Positions 13,135 through 22,609 of a stretch of DNA of 64,000 nt are shown here, one piece after another. The stretch spans positions 2,108,001 to 2,172,000 of the forward strand of contig NZ_JARXVF010000001.1 of NCBI RefSeq assembly GCF_029892515.1, in the 5' to 3' direction. This DNA comes from Pseudaminobacter soli (ex Li et al. 2025) (GTDB lineage: Bacteria > Pseudomonadota > Alphaproteobacteria > Rhizobiales > Rhizobiaceae). A program made the translations under genes and the position numbers. Every line of letters starts with the position of its first letter. Within the stretch, counting starts at the first letter, position 1. The notes beneath the pieces were generated by a model, which was given only the letters and a program-made list of their open reading frames with translations, ran no database searches and was not told where the DNA came from.

Positions 13135-13166
13135 AGAAAAAAGCCGCTTGGGCGACCCATGCGGCT
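13135..13166 (-). terminator. Intrinsic terminator after yceH
   Basis: On the minus strand AGCCGC (13166-13161) pairs with GCGGCT (13147-13142), with an inner GGG-TCG-CCC helix, followed by a run of T. It lies just past the yceH stop and would end the sdh-yceH transcript before msrA. Confidence 0.8.
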
Positions 13167-13203
13167 ATCTCTTTCGACGATTGAGCCGTCAGGGGCGGCG
13201 CGA

Positions 13204-13839
13204 TCAGGCGCCCAGCGCGTCGAGGCGGGCGCGCAGAGCCGCGACCTCTTCTTCGAGGGCCTGCAGCCGCGCCTCGAGATCCGACGCAGGCATGACCGTG
13301 GGCCCGCGCAGCGCCGCAAGGGCGGCGACATCGATAGGCCCGCTCAGGAGATGCGCATAGCGGTCCTCGCGCTGGCCGGGGCCGCGGCCGATCTCCTGCA
13401 CCAGCGCCGGGCGCTTGCCGATCAGCATGTCGAGTTCCGTGCGCAGGTCCTCCGCCGACTGGAAGCGCGCCATGCGCTCGCTGCGCGCCATCAGTTCGCC
13501 GGCCGTCTGGGCCCCGCGCAGAAGCAGCAGGCCTAAAATGGCGATCTGCGGCGAAGTCAGCGAAAAGCGTTGCGCGGCAAGATGCTCATAGCGCTCGACG
13601 CGCGAGCCGAAGACCTGGCGCACCAGGCCCTTTTGCTCAAGCGTTTTCAGGGCGCGGTGCACCTCCACCTGCTCCAGCGCCATGACGGGCTCTCGCGCCG
13701 TCTTCTGGTTGGCGGCAGCATGGGCGGCATTGAGCGTGAGCGGATAGACGTCCGGCGTCAGCTCCTTCTTCTCGATCAGGCAGCCAAGCACGCGGGCTTC
13801 GATAGGGGTGAGGATGGGGAGGTCTGTCGTGGGTTCCAT
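13204..13839 (-). CDS. yceH: UPF0502/DUF480 protein YceH
   Basis: 211 aa from the ATG at 13839; an upstream in-frame extension is not convincing. The protein begins PILTPIEARVLGCLIEKKELTPDVYPLTLNAA in outline, the signature of the YceH family. Two winged-helix repeats of DNA-binding type follow, and the C-terminus (about 180-211) is a short coiled coil (LEARLQALEEEVAALRARLDAL). The function is unproven. It is downstream of sdhB and a hypothetical gene on the same strand. Confidence 0.9.
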   Translation of the reverse strand: MEPTTDLPILTPIEARVLGCLIEKKELTPDVYPLTLNAAHAAANQKTAREPVMALEQVEVHRALKTLEQKGLVRQVFGSRVERYEHLAAQRFSLTSPQIAILGLLLLRGAQTAGELMARSERMARFQSAEDLRTELDMLIGKRPALVQEIGRGPGQREDRYAHLLSGPIDVAALAALRGPTVMPASDLEARLQALEEEVAALRARLDALGA

Positions 13840-13895
13840 GCCGGCGTTGTCGCAAAATGACGACGAGGCGACAAGGGCTGATAGCCTTCTTTCAG

Positions 13896-14423
13896 CTATA
13901 GACCTCCAGGCCGAGCCCCTGCCGCAGCCGCCGGACATGGCAGCGGATATTCAGCCTGCCGCTCCCCGCGGAGGACAACCCTGTCAAGCATCTGCAGCAA
14001 ATCTTCCTTTTCCGACTCATCCAGTCGGGAGGTCAGAAATTTCGCTGTCTGATCGATCACCGTGGGTACGTCCGCCACTTGGTCTGTGGACCATTTGGCA
14101 TATATCACGGCCTCATCCAGCTTCTTTTTCGAGGCTGCAATTTCCCGGGCTTCCGCCCGTATGCGCTCTTCCAGCGCCTTGGAAACCGGAACGTTTTCGG
14201 CTGCGATCGCGGTTATTACAGTAACAGCCGCAACCACTGGATCGTTGATGGCACTGATGGGGGAAAGCGCCGCCTTCTTTCGCAGTTCCTTGCGACGGAA
14301 GTGCCCTTGAACCCGGCCGATTGCGTCAGCAGCCTCGTTCGCAGCTTCGCTCAAATATTTGAGCCGGTACCACCAGATCGCCGCGATTCCCAAAGCACCA
14401 AGAATAGCCAACAGAAAAGGCAT
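13896..14423 (-). CDS. Membrane-anchored hypothetical protein, possibly TerB-like, with a probable 3' frameshift
   Basis: 175 aa as it reads. Residues 1-18 are one hydrophobic segment (LLAILGALGIAAIWWY) followed by basic residues, so a membrane anchor with a cytoplasmic domain is likely. Residues 60-150 are helical with a spacing that recalls TerB-like domains, but I cannot assign the family. The last about 23 residues turn into an atypical Pro/Ala/Cys tail. Skipping one base near 13943 would instead give the tail CHVRRLRQGLGLEVYS ending at 13892. Base composition is less GC-rich than sdhB and yceH. The gene starts 44 nt after sdhB. Confidence 0.6.
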   Translation of the reverse strand: MPFLLAILGALGIAAIWWYRLKYLSEAANEAADAIGRVQGHFRRKELRKKAALSPISAINDPVVAAVTVITAIAAENVPVSKALEERIRAEAREIAASKKKLDEAVIYAKWSTDQVADVPTVIDQTAKFLTSRLDESEKEDLLQMLDRVVLRGERQAEYPLPCPAAAAGARPGGL

Positions 14424-14466
14424 AATAAGAAACCAGCGTTGGTTAAGCTGGTCTCTTATAGCTTGC

Positions 14467-15246
14467 CTAAACTCTTCTCTCCACCATCATCTTCTTGATT
14501 TCGGCGATCGCCTTGGCGGGGTTAAGTCCCTTCGGGCAGGTCTGCGCGCAGTTCATGATGGTGTGGCAGCGATAGAGGCGGAACGGGTCCTCGAGATTGT
14601 CGAGGCGTTCGCCGGTTGCTTCGTCGCGGCTGTCGATCAGCCAGCGATAGGCCTGCAGCAACGTGGCCGGGCCGAGATAGCGGTCGCCGTTCCACCAGTA
14701 GCTGGGGCACGAGGTCGAGCAGCAGGCGCAGAGGATGCACTCGTAGAGACCGTCGAGCTTGGCGCGGTCCTCATGGCTCTGCAGCCATTCCTTGGCTGGC
14801 TCCGGCGACACCGTCTTCAGCCAGGGCTCGATCGAGCGATGCTGGGCGTAGAAGTTGGTGAGGTCGGGCACAAGGTCCTTCACCACCGGCATGTGCGGCA
14901 GCGGATAGATCTTTACCGCACCCGAAATGTCGTCGCAGCCCTTGGTGCAGGCAAGCGTGTTCGAGCCGTCGATGTTCATGGCGCAGGAGCCGCAGATGCC
15001 TTCGCGGCACGAGCGGCGCAGCGTCAGCGTCGGGTCGATCTTGTTCTTGATCCACAGGAGCGCGTCGAGAACCATCGGCCCGCAATCGTCCATGTCGACG
15101 AAATAGGTGTCGATGCTGGGGTTCTCGCCATCATCCGGCGACCAGCGATAGATGCGGAATTCGCGCAGGTTGGTCGCGCCTTCAGGCTTCGGCCAGGTCT
15201 TGCCCTGCTTGATCTGGGAGTTCTTGGGAAGAGCCAGTTCAACCAT
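14467..15246 (-). CDS. sdhB: Succinate dehydrogenase iron-sulfur subunit
   Basis: 259 aa. The N-terminal ferredoxin-like domain has [15 protein letters not shown] with a later Cys for the [2Fe-2S] cluster. The C-terminal domain has [16 protein letters not shown] and [17 protein letters not shown] for the [4Fe-4S] and [3Fe-4S] clusters. It carries electrons from SdhA to the quinone site formed with SdhC and SdhD. It starts 15 nt after sdhA in the order sdhC-sdhD-sdhA-sdhB. Confidence 0.98.
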   Translation of the reverse strand: MVELALPKNSQIKQGKTWPKPEGATNLREFRIYRWSPDDGENPSIDTYFVDMDDCGPMVLDALLWIKNKIDPTLTLRRSCREGICGSCAMNIDGSNTLACTKGCDDISGAVKIYPLPHMPVVKDLVPDLTNFYAQHRSIEPWLKTVSPEPAKEWLQSHEDRAKLDGLYECILCACCSTSCPSYWWNGDRYLGPATLLQAYRWLIDSRDEATGERLDNLEDPFRLYRCHTIMNCAQTCPKGLNPAKAIAEIKKMMVERRV

Positions 15247-15261
15247 CTCGATCTCCCGTAA

Positions 15262-17100
15262 TCAGTACACGCGCGCCTTGGGCGCGATCTTGGCGAGGCT
15301 GATGCCGCCTTCCGATTCCGGCAGCAGCGTCTCGGTGTGCACCGGGCGGTAATTCAGGGTCACCTTGCCGTCCTCGGAGACGTGGGCCAGCGTGTGCTGG
15401 CGCCAGTTCGCGTCATCGCGCGAAGGGAAGTCCTCGCGGGCATGCGCGCCGCGGCTCTCCTTGCGGGCTTCTGCGCCATAGACGGTAGGCAGCGCATTGG
15501 CCATCAGGTTTTCGAGCTCGAGCGTCTCGACGAGATCCGAATTCCAGATCATCGAACGGTCGGTGACCTTGATGTCCTTCAGTTCGCCCCACAGCGCCGA
15601 CATGCGCTGGCAGCCCTGCTCCAGCGATTCCTGGGTGCGGAACACGGCGGCGTCTTCCTGCATGATGCGCTGCATCTTCTCGCGCAGCGCAGCCGTCGGC
15701 GTGCCGCCATTGGCGTTCCGCAGGCGGTCGAAGCGATCCATGATCTTCTCGACTGCCTGTTCGTTGATCGCCGGAATGGGGGCGGCGCGGTCGATCACCT
15801 CGCCGGCGCGGATCGCGGCAGCGCGGCCGAACACGACCAGGTCGATCAGCGAGTTGGAGCCGAGGCGGTTGGCGCCGTGCACCGAGGCGCAACCGGCTTC
15901 GCCCACGGCCATCAGGCCGGGCTGCACGCGATCGGGATTGTCCGCGGTCGGGTTAAGCACCTCGCCCCAATAGTTCGTGGGAACGCCGCCCATATTGTAG
16001 TGCACGGTCGGCAGCACCGGGATCGGCTCGCGGGTCACGTCGACGCCGGCGAAGATCTTTGCGCTCTCCGAGATACCCGGCAGGCGCTCATGCAGCACGG
16101 CCGGATCGAGATGGTCGAGGTGCAGGTAGATATGGTCCTTGTTCTTGCCGACGCCGCGGCCTTCGCGGATCTCCAGCGTCATGCAGCGCGAAACCACGTC
16201 GCGCGAGGCAAGGTCCTTGGCCGACGGCGCATAGCGCTCCATGAAGCGCTCGCCTTCGGAGTTGACGAGATAGCCGCCTTCGCCGCGGGCGCCTTCGGTG
16301 ATCAGGCAGCCGGAGCCGTAGATGCCGGTCGGGTGGAACTGCACGAATTCCATGTCCTGCAGCGGCAGGCCGGCGCGCGCCGCCATGCCGCCACCGTCGC
16401 CGGTGCAGGTATGGGCGGAGGTCGCCGAGAAATAGGCGCGGCCATAGCCGCCGGTCGCCAGCACGACCATCTTGGCCGCGAAGCGGTGGATGGTGCCGTC
16501 ATCGAGGTTCCAGGCCACGACGCCGGTGCAGACACCGTCCGTCATGATCAGGTCGAGCGCGAAATACTCGATGAAGAACTGGGCGTTGTTCTTCAGCGAC
16601 TGGCCATAGAGCGTGTGCAGGATGGCGTGGCCGGTGCGGTCAGCAGCCGCGCAGGTGCGCTGCACGGGTGGGCCGTCACCGAAATTCTGCATGTGGCCGC
16701 CGAAGGGGCGCTGGTAGATCTTGCCCTGCTCGGTGCGCGAGAAGGGCACGCCGTAGTGCTCGAGCTCATAGACGGCGGCCGGCGCCTGACGCACCATGTA
16801 TTCCATGGCGTCGACGTCGCCGAGCCAGTCCGACCCCTTGACGGTGTCGTACATGTGCCACTGCCAGTTGTCGGGGCCCATGTTGGAAAGCGAGGCGGCA
16901 ATGCCGCCCTGTGCCGCAACCGTATGCGAGCGGGTGGGGAAAACCTTGGTGATGCAGGCCGTCTTCAGCCCCTGCTCGGCCATGCCGAGCGTTGCGCGCA
17001 GGCCAGAGCCGCCCGCGCCCACGACCACCACGTCGAACTTGTGGTCGACATAGGTGTAGGCCTTGCCTGCTGATGCCGCGCCTTTGTTGTCCTTGGCCAC
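15262..17100 (-). CDS. sdhA: Succinate dehydrogenase flavoprotein subunit
   Basis: 612 aa. The Rossmann motif GAGGSGLRA is at 28-36. The covalent FAD site is in [10 protein letters not shown], with His59 as the flavin-linked residue. FGGHMQNFG and [20 protein letters not shown] are conserved, and the C-terminus [12 protein letters not shown] is typical of alphaproteobacterial SdhA. It oxidises succinate to fumarate on the cytoplasmic side of complex II. It lies 3 nt after sdhD. Confidence 0.98.
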   Translation of the reverse strand: MAKDNKGAASAGKAYTYVDHKFDVVVVGAGGSGLRATLGMAEQGLKTACITKVFPTRSHTVAAQGGIAASLSNMGPDNWQWHMYDTVKGSDWLGDVDAMEYMVRQAPAAVYELEHYGVPFSRTEQGKIYQRPFGGHMQNFGDGPPVQRTCAAADRTGHAILHTLYGQSLKNNAQFFIEYFALDLIMTDGVCTGVVAWNLDDGTIHRFAAKMVVLATGGYGRAYFSATSAHTCTGDGGGMAARAGLPLQDMEFVQFHPTGIYGSGCLITEGARGEGGYLVNSEGERFMERYAPSAKDLASRDVVSRCMTLEIREGRGVGKNKDHIYLHLDHLDPAVLHERLPGISESAKIFAGVDVTREPIPVLPTVHYNMGGVPTNYWGEVLNPTADNPDRVQPGLMAVGEAGCASVHGANRLGSNSLIDLVVFGRAAAIRAGEVIDRAAPIPAINEQAVEKIMDRFDRLRNANGGTPTAALREKMQRIMQEDAAVFRTQESLEQGCQRMSALWGELKDIKVTDRSMIWNSDLVETLELENLMANALPTVYGAEARKESRGAHAREDFPSRDDANWRQHTLAHVSEDGKVTLNYRPVHTETLLPESEGGISLAKIAPKARVY

Positions 17101-17103
17101 TGG

Positions 17104-17487
17104 TCAGCCCCCGAATGCTAGTTTGAGCAGGGCGAAAACCGAAGCAACGCCAACCGCGATCGTGAAGAATGTGTTGAGCATCAGCAGGACGAGCTTGCTG
17201 CCCTCGCCATGGACATAGTCCTCGATGATGACCTGCATGCCGAGCCGCATATGATAGAGCGCCGACAAAAGCATCGCGATCAGGATCAACGCCACGAAGG
17301 GATTGGCCAGCACCGAGCGCACCTGCGCGTAGCCGGCGCCGTTGAGGGAAACCAGAAGGCCGACGAAAAAGAGCGTGAGCGGCACGTTGGCGACCGCCGT
17401 CAGGCGCTGGCGCCAGAAATGATCGGTCCCCTCATGGGAGGAGCCGAGGCCGCGGACCTTCTTCAAAGGCGTACGCATATCCGTCAT
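17104..17487 (-). CDS. sdhD: Succinate dehydrogenase membrane anchor, cytochrome b subunit D
   Basis: 127 aa with three hydrophobic segments (about 32-52, 60-82 and 98-122). The histidine in LYHMRLGMQVIIEDYVHGE is the expected heme b ligand, and the second loop is typical of SdhD. Together with SdhC it anchors SdhAB and forms the ubiquinone site. The N-terminus GLGSSHEGTDHFWRQRLTAVAN is the usual alphaproteobacterial form. It is 2 nt from sdhC and 3 nt from sdhA. Confidence 0.96.
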   Translation of the reverse strand: MTDMRTPLKKVRGLGSSHEGTDHFWRQRLTAVANVPLTLFFVGLLVSLNGAGYAQVRSVLANPFVALILIAMLLSALYHMRLGMQVIIEDYVHGEGSKLVLLMLNTFFTIAVGVASVFALLKLAFGG

Positions 17488-17489
17488 GA

Positions 17490-17894
17490 TCAGGCTCCCC
17501 GCACCATGTAGCCGACGATCCAGATCGCCAGGGTCAGCACAACCGACGCGACGACGGTGGCCCAGGCGATCTTGGAAGCCGTGTGCTTCTCAAGGCCGGC
17601 GCCGGTGTCCCAGATGAGATGGCGGATGCCGCCAAGCATGTGCAGCATCAGCGCCCAGGTATAGCCGAACAGGATAAGCCTGCCGATCCAGGTGCCGAAG
17701 AACCAGTTGACGAAATTGAAATAGCTATCCGACGTCGCCGCCGCGATCAGCCACCAGGCGACGAGCATGGTGCCGACATAAAGCGCGCCGCCGGTGATGC
17801 GATGCAAGATCGACGTCGTCATCGTGATCGGCGGTTTGTAGATCGTCAGATGCGGCGACAGAGGCCTTGCTTGGGTGGCTGGTATCTTGCTCAT
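17490..17894 (-). CDS. sdhC: Succinate dehydrogenase cytochrome b556 subunit C
   Basis: 134 aa. The N-terminus RPLSPHLTIYKPPITMTTSILHRITG is the SdhC signature, with quinone-site Ser and Arg residues. Three transmembrane segments follow, and LMLHMLGGIRHLIWD provides the heme-ligand histidine. It is the first gene of sdhCDAB. Upstream lies a 275-bp gap with an 18-bp perfect palindrome. Confidence 0.96.
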   Translation of the reverse strand: MSKIPATQARPLSPHLTIYKPPITMTTSILHRITGGALYVGTMLVAWWLIAAATSDSYFNFVNWFFGTWIGRLILFGYTWALMLHMLGGIRHLIWDTGAGLEKHTASKIAWATVVASVVLTLAIWIVGYMVRGA

Positions 17895-18066
17895 GGCTCC
17901 CCTTCCCGGCGCCGGACATTCCGATGCGCAAAAGCGGCGTGCCCTTCTCGGAATGCGACTTGGACAGCGGGCGTTCTAATGCGGTTTTTGCACCGCGTCA
18001 AAGCCGGATGATGGTTTCGTGATGGCAATTTGCGTCAACGGCCGAGGCCGTCAAGCCATTGTTTCC

Positions 18067-18084
18067 GCTTCAATCGATTGAAGC
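18067..18084. promoter_or_regulatory. 18-bp perfect palindrome upstream of sdhC
   Basis: GCTTCAATCGATTGAAGC is fully self-complementary and lies about 173 bp before the sdhC start, in the gap between sdhC and the lysozyme-inhibitor-like gene. The CAATCGATTG centre resembles operators of LacI-type and similar dimeric regulators. No regulator can be named from sequence alone. Confidence 0.4.
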
Positions 18085-18169
18085 TAATGGGAAGCGCGGG
18101 TGCAATGGCGGAAATGCGGGAATTGCCCATGCCTGCCATCTTCCATGTTGCAACGCAGCGCCAGCCGAA

Positions 18170-18571
18170 TCAGCGGTTGCAGGTGACGGGCTCCTTGCCG
18201 TTTTTCATGTAGAGCGCCTCGTTGCCGTCGAGCACCAGCGCATAGGGTGCCTCTCCGTAGCGAGACTGCTGGGTGGCGGGGGAGGCGGGCAGTTCGACAT
18301 TGTCGCCTTCGGGGTCGACGAGCCGCACGGAGGTTCGGAAATTGTCGATGGTAAGCGAGCCGCGCTGGCCGCAATTGTAGGTGGCGTGGGCCGGTTGCGG
18401 CGCGCCGAATTCGGCGGTTGCGGGCGCGGCCGGTTTGATCGCGGCTGTTGCAAGGGTTGTTGCCGCGCCGCCCGCATTGCTCTCCGACACGCAGGAGGCG
18501 GCCAGCAGAAGCGGGAAAAGGGCCAGCGCTGCGCCGATGCGCGCGTTGGTGTTCGGTCGGGGCTGTTTCAT
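18170..18571 (-). CDS. Lipoprotein with MliC/PliC-like C-type lysozyme inhibitor domain
   Basis: 133 aa. The lipoprotein signal has its lipobox at LLAASC (Cys27). After a low-complexity Ala/Thr/Pro linker, residues 65-133 read ATYNCGQRGSLTI...SRYGEAPYALVLDGNEALYMKNG...TCNR in outline. This matches the MliC pattern: an N-terminal YxC, a central Tyr-containing strand and a C-terminal Cys. Such proteins sit in the periplasm or outer membrane and block C-type lysozyme. Domain assignment is from recalled pattern, not a search. It is divergent from the 116-aa secreted protein. Confidence 0.65.
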   Translation of the reverse strand: MKQPRPNTNARIGAALALFPLLLAASCVSESNAGGAATTLATAAIKPAAPATAEFGAPQPAHATYNCGQRGSLTIDNFRTSVRLVDPEGDNVELPASPATQQSRYGEAPYALVLDGNEALYMKNGKEPVTCNR

Positions 18572-18694
18572 CGCTGCAAGCTATCTGCTTCGGCCCGACC
18601 AGATCAACGAGAACACAGCAGCAACCTGTCCAGCGCATTGCCGGTCACCAACCATGCCCGTCAATTTTTTGGCGAGCCCGCCCTTAACAAAGAT

Positions 18695-18709
18695 TAATAA
18701 ATGTTTAAT
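18695..18709 (+). promoter_or_regulatory. CtrA-like motif before the 116-aa secreted protein
   Basis: TTAA (18695-18698), seven bases, TTAA (18706-18709) matches the CtrA core TTAA-N7-TTAA. It ends 43 bp before the ATG at 18753. The stretch is AT-rich, which raises the chance of a random match. Confidence 0.3.
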
Positions 18710-18752
18710 TTTCGACTTAGCGAAGCAGTGTCCCGGCAGAGGAGAATGCATC

Positions 18753-19103
18753 ATGCAGAAGAACAGATCGAAAAATCGCCTGCTGCCCGTGCTTTTGGCC
18801 TGTGTATTTGCCGGGGGCAGTCTGCCCGCTGTCGCCGATGGCTACACCCAGGACGATGTTTATGCCGACTCTTTCGGCAATCTCATCGTAAACAGCGCAG
18901 CCGGCTACAAGCGCATCATCGTCGGCCAGGGGCATAACGCGAGCAAGCTGTCGAACTATATACATCCCAAGCAGTCGAAGATGGCCTATTCCGGCGGATA
19001 CGGCGCTTCAGACTGTTATCAGCCCTATTATGTCAAAGGGCGCAGCTACATGTACGGCTTCTACCAGGGAGCAATGCCGCTGCTGGGCCTTCCCTGCCGT
19101 TGA
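18753..19103 (+). CDS. Small secreted protein of unknown function
   Basis: 116 aa from the ATG at 18753, chosen because AGAGGAG precedes it and a signal peptide starts there (about 1-29, ending AVADG). The longer open frame upstream lacks coding character. The mature part is about 87 aa and rich in Tyr, Gly and Ser, with GYGASDCYQPYY and a C-terminal GLPC. The two cysteines could form a disulphide. I recognise no family. It is convergent with the diguanylate cyclase, only 12 nt apart. Confidence 0.75.
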   Translation: MQKNRSKNRLLPVLLACVFAGGSLPAVADGYTQDDVYADSFGNLIVNSAAGYKRIIVGQGHNASKLSNYIHPKQSKMAYSGGYGASDCYQPYYVKGRSYMYGFYQGAMPLLGLPCR

Positions 19104-19115
19104 CGCAGCTTCCGC

Positions 19116-20306
19116 TCAGAAGGACCGGAAAGCGCGCATGCCGTCGAAAGTCGGCAATGCGGTGCGAACGCAGTCGCGGCCATTCTCCTTGGCCTCGTAA
19201 AGAGCCTTGTCGGCACGCGAGAGCAGTTCGGAGAGGTCTTCGCCCGAAACGAGTTCGGCGACGCCGAAGCTGGCGGTGAAGCGCAGGTCGTCCGGCAATC
19301 CATCAACCGGCAATCCCGAAAATGCACTGCGCGCGGTTTCGGCAAAGAGGCGCGCCGTCACCAGATTGCTGCCGGGCAGGATTATCGCGAATTCCTCGCC
19401 GCCGATGCGGCCGGCGAAATATTCGCCCACCGCAATCGTTCTCAGGAAGCTGGCAAAGGCCTTGATTACATTGTCGCCCGAGGCGTGGCCGAAGGTGTCG
19501 TTGATCGCCTTGAAGTGGTCGAGGTCGCAGATGACCAGCGCCAGAGACCGCCCCTTTCGTAGTTCCGCTTGCAGAACGGCCGTAGCGTGACGTTCGAAGC
19601 CGCCACGATTGAGCAGGCCGGACAGCGCGTCCGTATTCGACAGCTTGGTGACGTCCGCGATGACGTCGCGCGCCAGAATGACGAGGAACAGCAGCGCAAT
19701 GGCGATCGCGAAGACCGTTCCCATGGATTGCGAGATCAGCGCATATTGCGTCTGCAGGTAGTGTTGCGGGGTAGCGCCGGTGCCGCCCAGGCTCGACAAA
19801 AGAAAAGGTTTGCTCAGGAACTGCAGCGAACTGACCGCGAGCAGCCACATCAGGATCGTGTCCAGCCGCCGCCGCGACCGCGCCGACCACAGGATCCATG
19901 CCCCGATCGCCTGCATGACGAAATAGGGGGCCTGGTAGATCATCATGCGCGTGAAGGATGCGCGCGGCATGTCCTGGATCAGGTCGCATGCCACTGCCGA
20001 GATGAAGAACACGGCGCCGAGCAACCGCCAAGGCACCGGCACTTCAAACTTGCGCGCAGCGCCCACGTTGAAGAGCAGCATGGCGGCAAGAACGACGGAA
20101 AAGGAGACGACGACCGCAGGGCGCGCCGCGCCGATGGTCGAGATGCCGAACTCGATGGAGTAGTAAACGGCCCCCAGGCCGTATGCGAAGGACAGCCAGG
20201 ATGCGGCGACCTGCTTGCGGTCATAGATCGCAACCATGGCAAAGGACGCCGAAAGCAGCCCGGCGACGACCAGGTTGATTACAAGGACAGCTACCGCCCC
20301 GCTCAT
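19116..20306 (-). CDS. Membrane-bound diguanylate cyclase (GGDEF domain)
   Basis: 396 aa from the ATG at 20306 (GGGGAG upstream); a longer frame to 20372 is less likely. The N-terminal about 200 residues form roughly six membrane segments of an unassigned sensor. A C-terminal GGDEF domain follows, with DLDHFKAINDTFGH and the active-site motif GGEEF, so cyclic-di-GMP synthesis is expected. The positions where a product-inhibition RxxD site would lie read VGEY, so that site is absent. No EAL domain is present. Confidence 0.93.
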   Translation of the reverse strand: MSGAVAVLVINLVVAGLLSASFAMVAIYDRKQVAASWLSFAYGLGAVYYSIEFGISTIGAARPAVVVSFSVVLAAMLLFNVGAARKFEVPVPWRLLGAVFFISAVACDLIQDMPRASFTRMMIYQAPYFVMQAIGAWILWSARSRRRLDTILMWLLAVSSLQFLSKPFLLSSLGGTGATPQHYLQTQYALISQSMGTVFAIAIALLFLVILARDVIADVTKLSNTDALSGLLNRGGFERHATAVLQAELRKGRSLALVICDLDHFKAINDTFGHASGDNVIKAFASFLRTIAVGEYFAGRIGGEEFAIILPGSNLVTARLFAETARSAFSGLPVDGLPDDLRFTASFGVAELVSGEDLSELLSRADKALYEAKENGRDCVRTALPTFDGMRAFRSF

Positions 20307-20554
20307 TCGGTTGCGCTCCCCGGCGCGCTTCGGTCCCACACGGAAGGAAGCGCGTGGCGTGAATTCGCGCATCTCGTCGGCCGGAGAAGCCGGTCCGTGA
20401 AATGCGGCTGAGATGCATTAGAGCATCGCTAGACGAAAAAGCCGTTAACGCAGGGGGAGGTCGGGAGCGCGCGCCCCGGATCCGCTCATCAAATTGTTGG
20501 GAACTCGCATGTGATCTTCGCGTTGCGCCGCAAGCGAGACAAGGAGAGCTTGCC

Positions 20555-20872
20555 ATGACGAACACCATCATGCTCGTCGATCACGAAGCCATTCGAGACT
20601 GGGTTGCGGCCCGAGCCGGAAGCCCGGGGCTTCAGGAGGCGACCTCGGCGGGCGACGAGCCGGTTCTGCGCATCGTGTTCGGCCAGATTGCCTATGAGGA
20701 CGAAGACCAGCCCGAACGAACCGAAGCGACCGGAGCCATCGAGCTGATCGAATGGGATGAGTGGTTCAAGCTCTTCGACAAGCGTCATCTTGCGCTGGTC
20801 GTGCCCGTGGACCGGCCGGGCGTGCGTGACGAATTCCACGAAATCGTCAGGAGGCCCGAGCCGGGCGAGTGA
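20555..20872 (+). CDS. Hypothetical acidic cytoplasmic protein
   Basis: 105 aa from the ATG at 20555, supported by AAGGAGAG upstream. It has no signal peptide or membrane segment. It is acidic (YEDEDQPERTEATGAIELIEWDEWFKLF) and ends GVRDEFHEIVRRPEPGE. I recognise no family. It is convergent with leuC and a stem-loop overlaps its stop codon. Confidence 0.7.
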   Translation: MTNTIMLVDHEAIRDWVAARAGSPGLQEATSAGDEPVLRIVFGQIAYEDEDQPERTEATGAIELIEWDEWFKLFDKRHLALVVPVDRPGVRDEFHEIVRRPEPGE

Positions 20873-20891
20873 TGTCGCCCGGCCCGAATTT
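20860..20891 (+). terminator. Stem-loop overlapping the stop of the 105-aa hypothetical
   Basis: Perfect 9-bp arms, GCCGGGCGA (20860-20868) and TCGCCCGGC (20875-20883), followed by a short T run. It lies between convergent genes and could serve leuC from the other strand too. Confidence 0.5.
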
Positions 20892-20895
20892 TCGA

Positions 20896-22305
<1,410 letters not shown>

Positions 22306-22609
22306 TTGCGTAAATCCGTCGATGTAAGGAATGGAAAGGGGCCGGTCATGCCGAATATCCTGCCGGCCAGAGGCGCGAGCAGGCGAGGGCGGCTAGATAA
22401 GTCGGCTGGTCAATGCGCCGGAAATCCGCGCGAAGAAACGGGCCGGCAGGCGCTTCTTGTCCTGCAGCACGAAACCCTTGTAGGCCGGATGACCGAAAAG
22501 TTCTTCCATGCCCGCTAAATAGCAATCTTTTGTCAGATCGGCAATCGGCGCCTTGCCACACCGATTGCACCAGCGGCTCGGAGAACCTCGATGACGAAGG
22601 TTTTCACCG
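22306..22609. other. Intergenic stretch upstream of leuC
   Basis: 304 bp between leuC and the ABC permease stop. It contains one plausible small ORF (22393-22509, minus strand). I saw no Leu-rich leader peptide and no clear terminator or riboswitch. Confidence 0.6.
22393..22509 (-). CDS. Candidate 38-aa small protein upstream of leuC
   Basis: MEELFGHPAYKGFVLQDKKRL begins this 38-aa reading, which ends ALTSRLI. The amino-acid mix (Phe, Lys, Tyr, few Arg/Pro repeats) looks more like a real protein than the surrounding shadow frames. Only a weak GCGGG site precedes the ATG at 22509. It lies 87 nt before leuC on the same strand. It is not Leu-rich, so it is not an obvious leader peptide. No family recognised. 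Confidence 0.4.
   Translation of the reverse strand: MEELFGHPAYKGFVLQDKKRLPARFFARISGALTSRLI

Noticed and set aside
15337-17073. 578-aa plus-strand frame across sdhA
   Set aside because: Shadow of sdhA; composition is typical of third-position GC bias.
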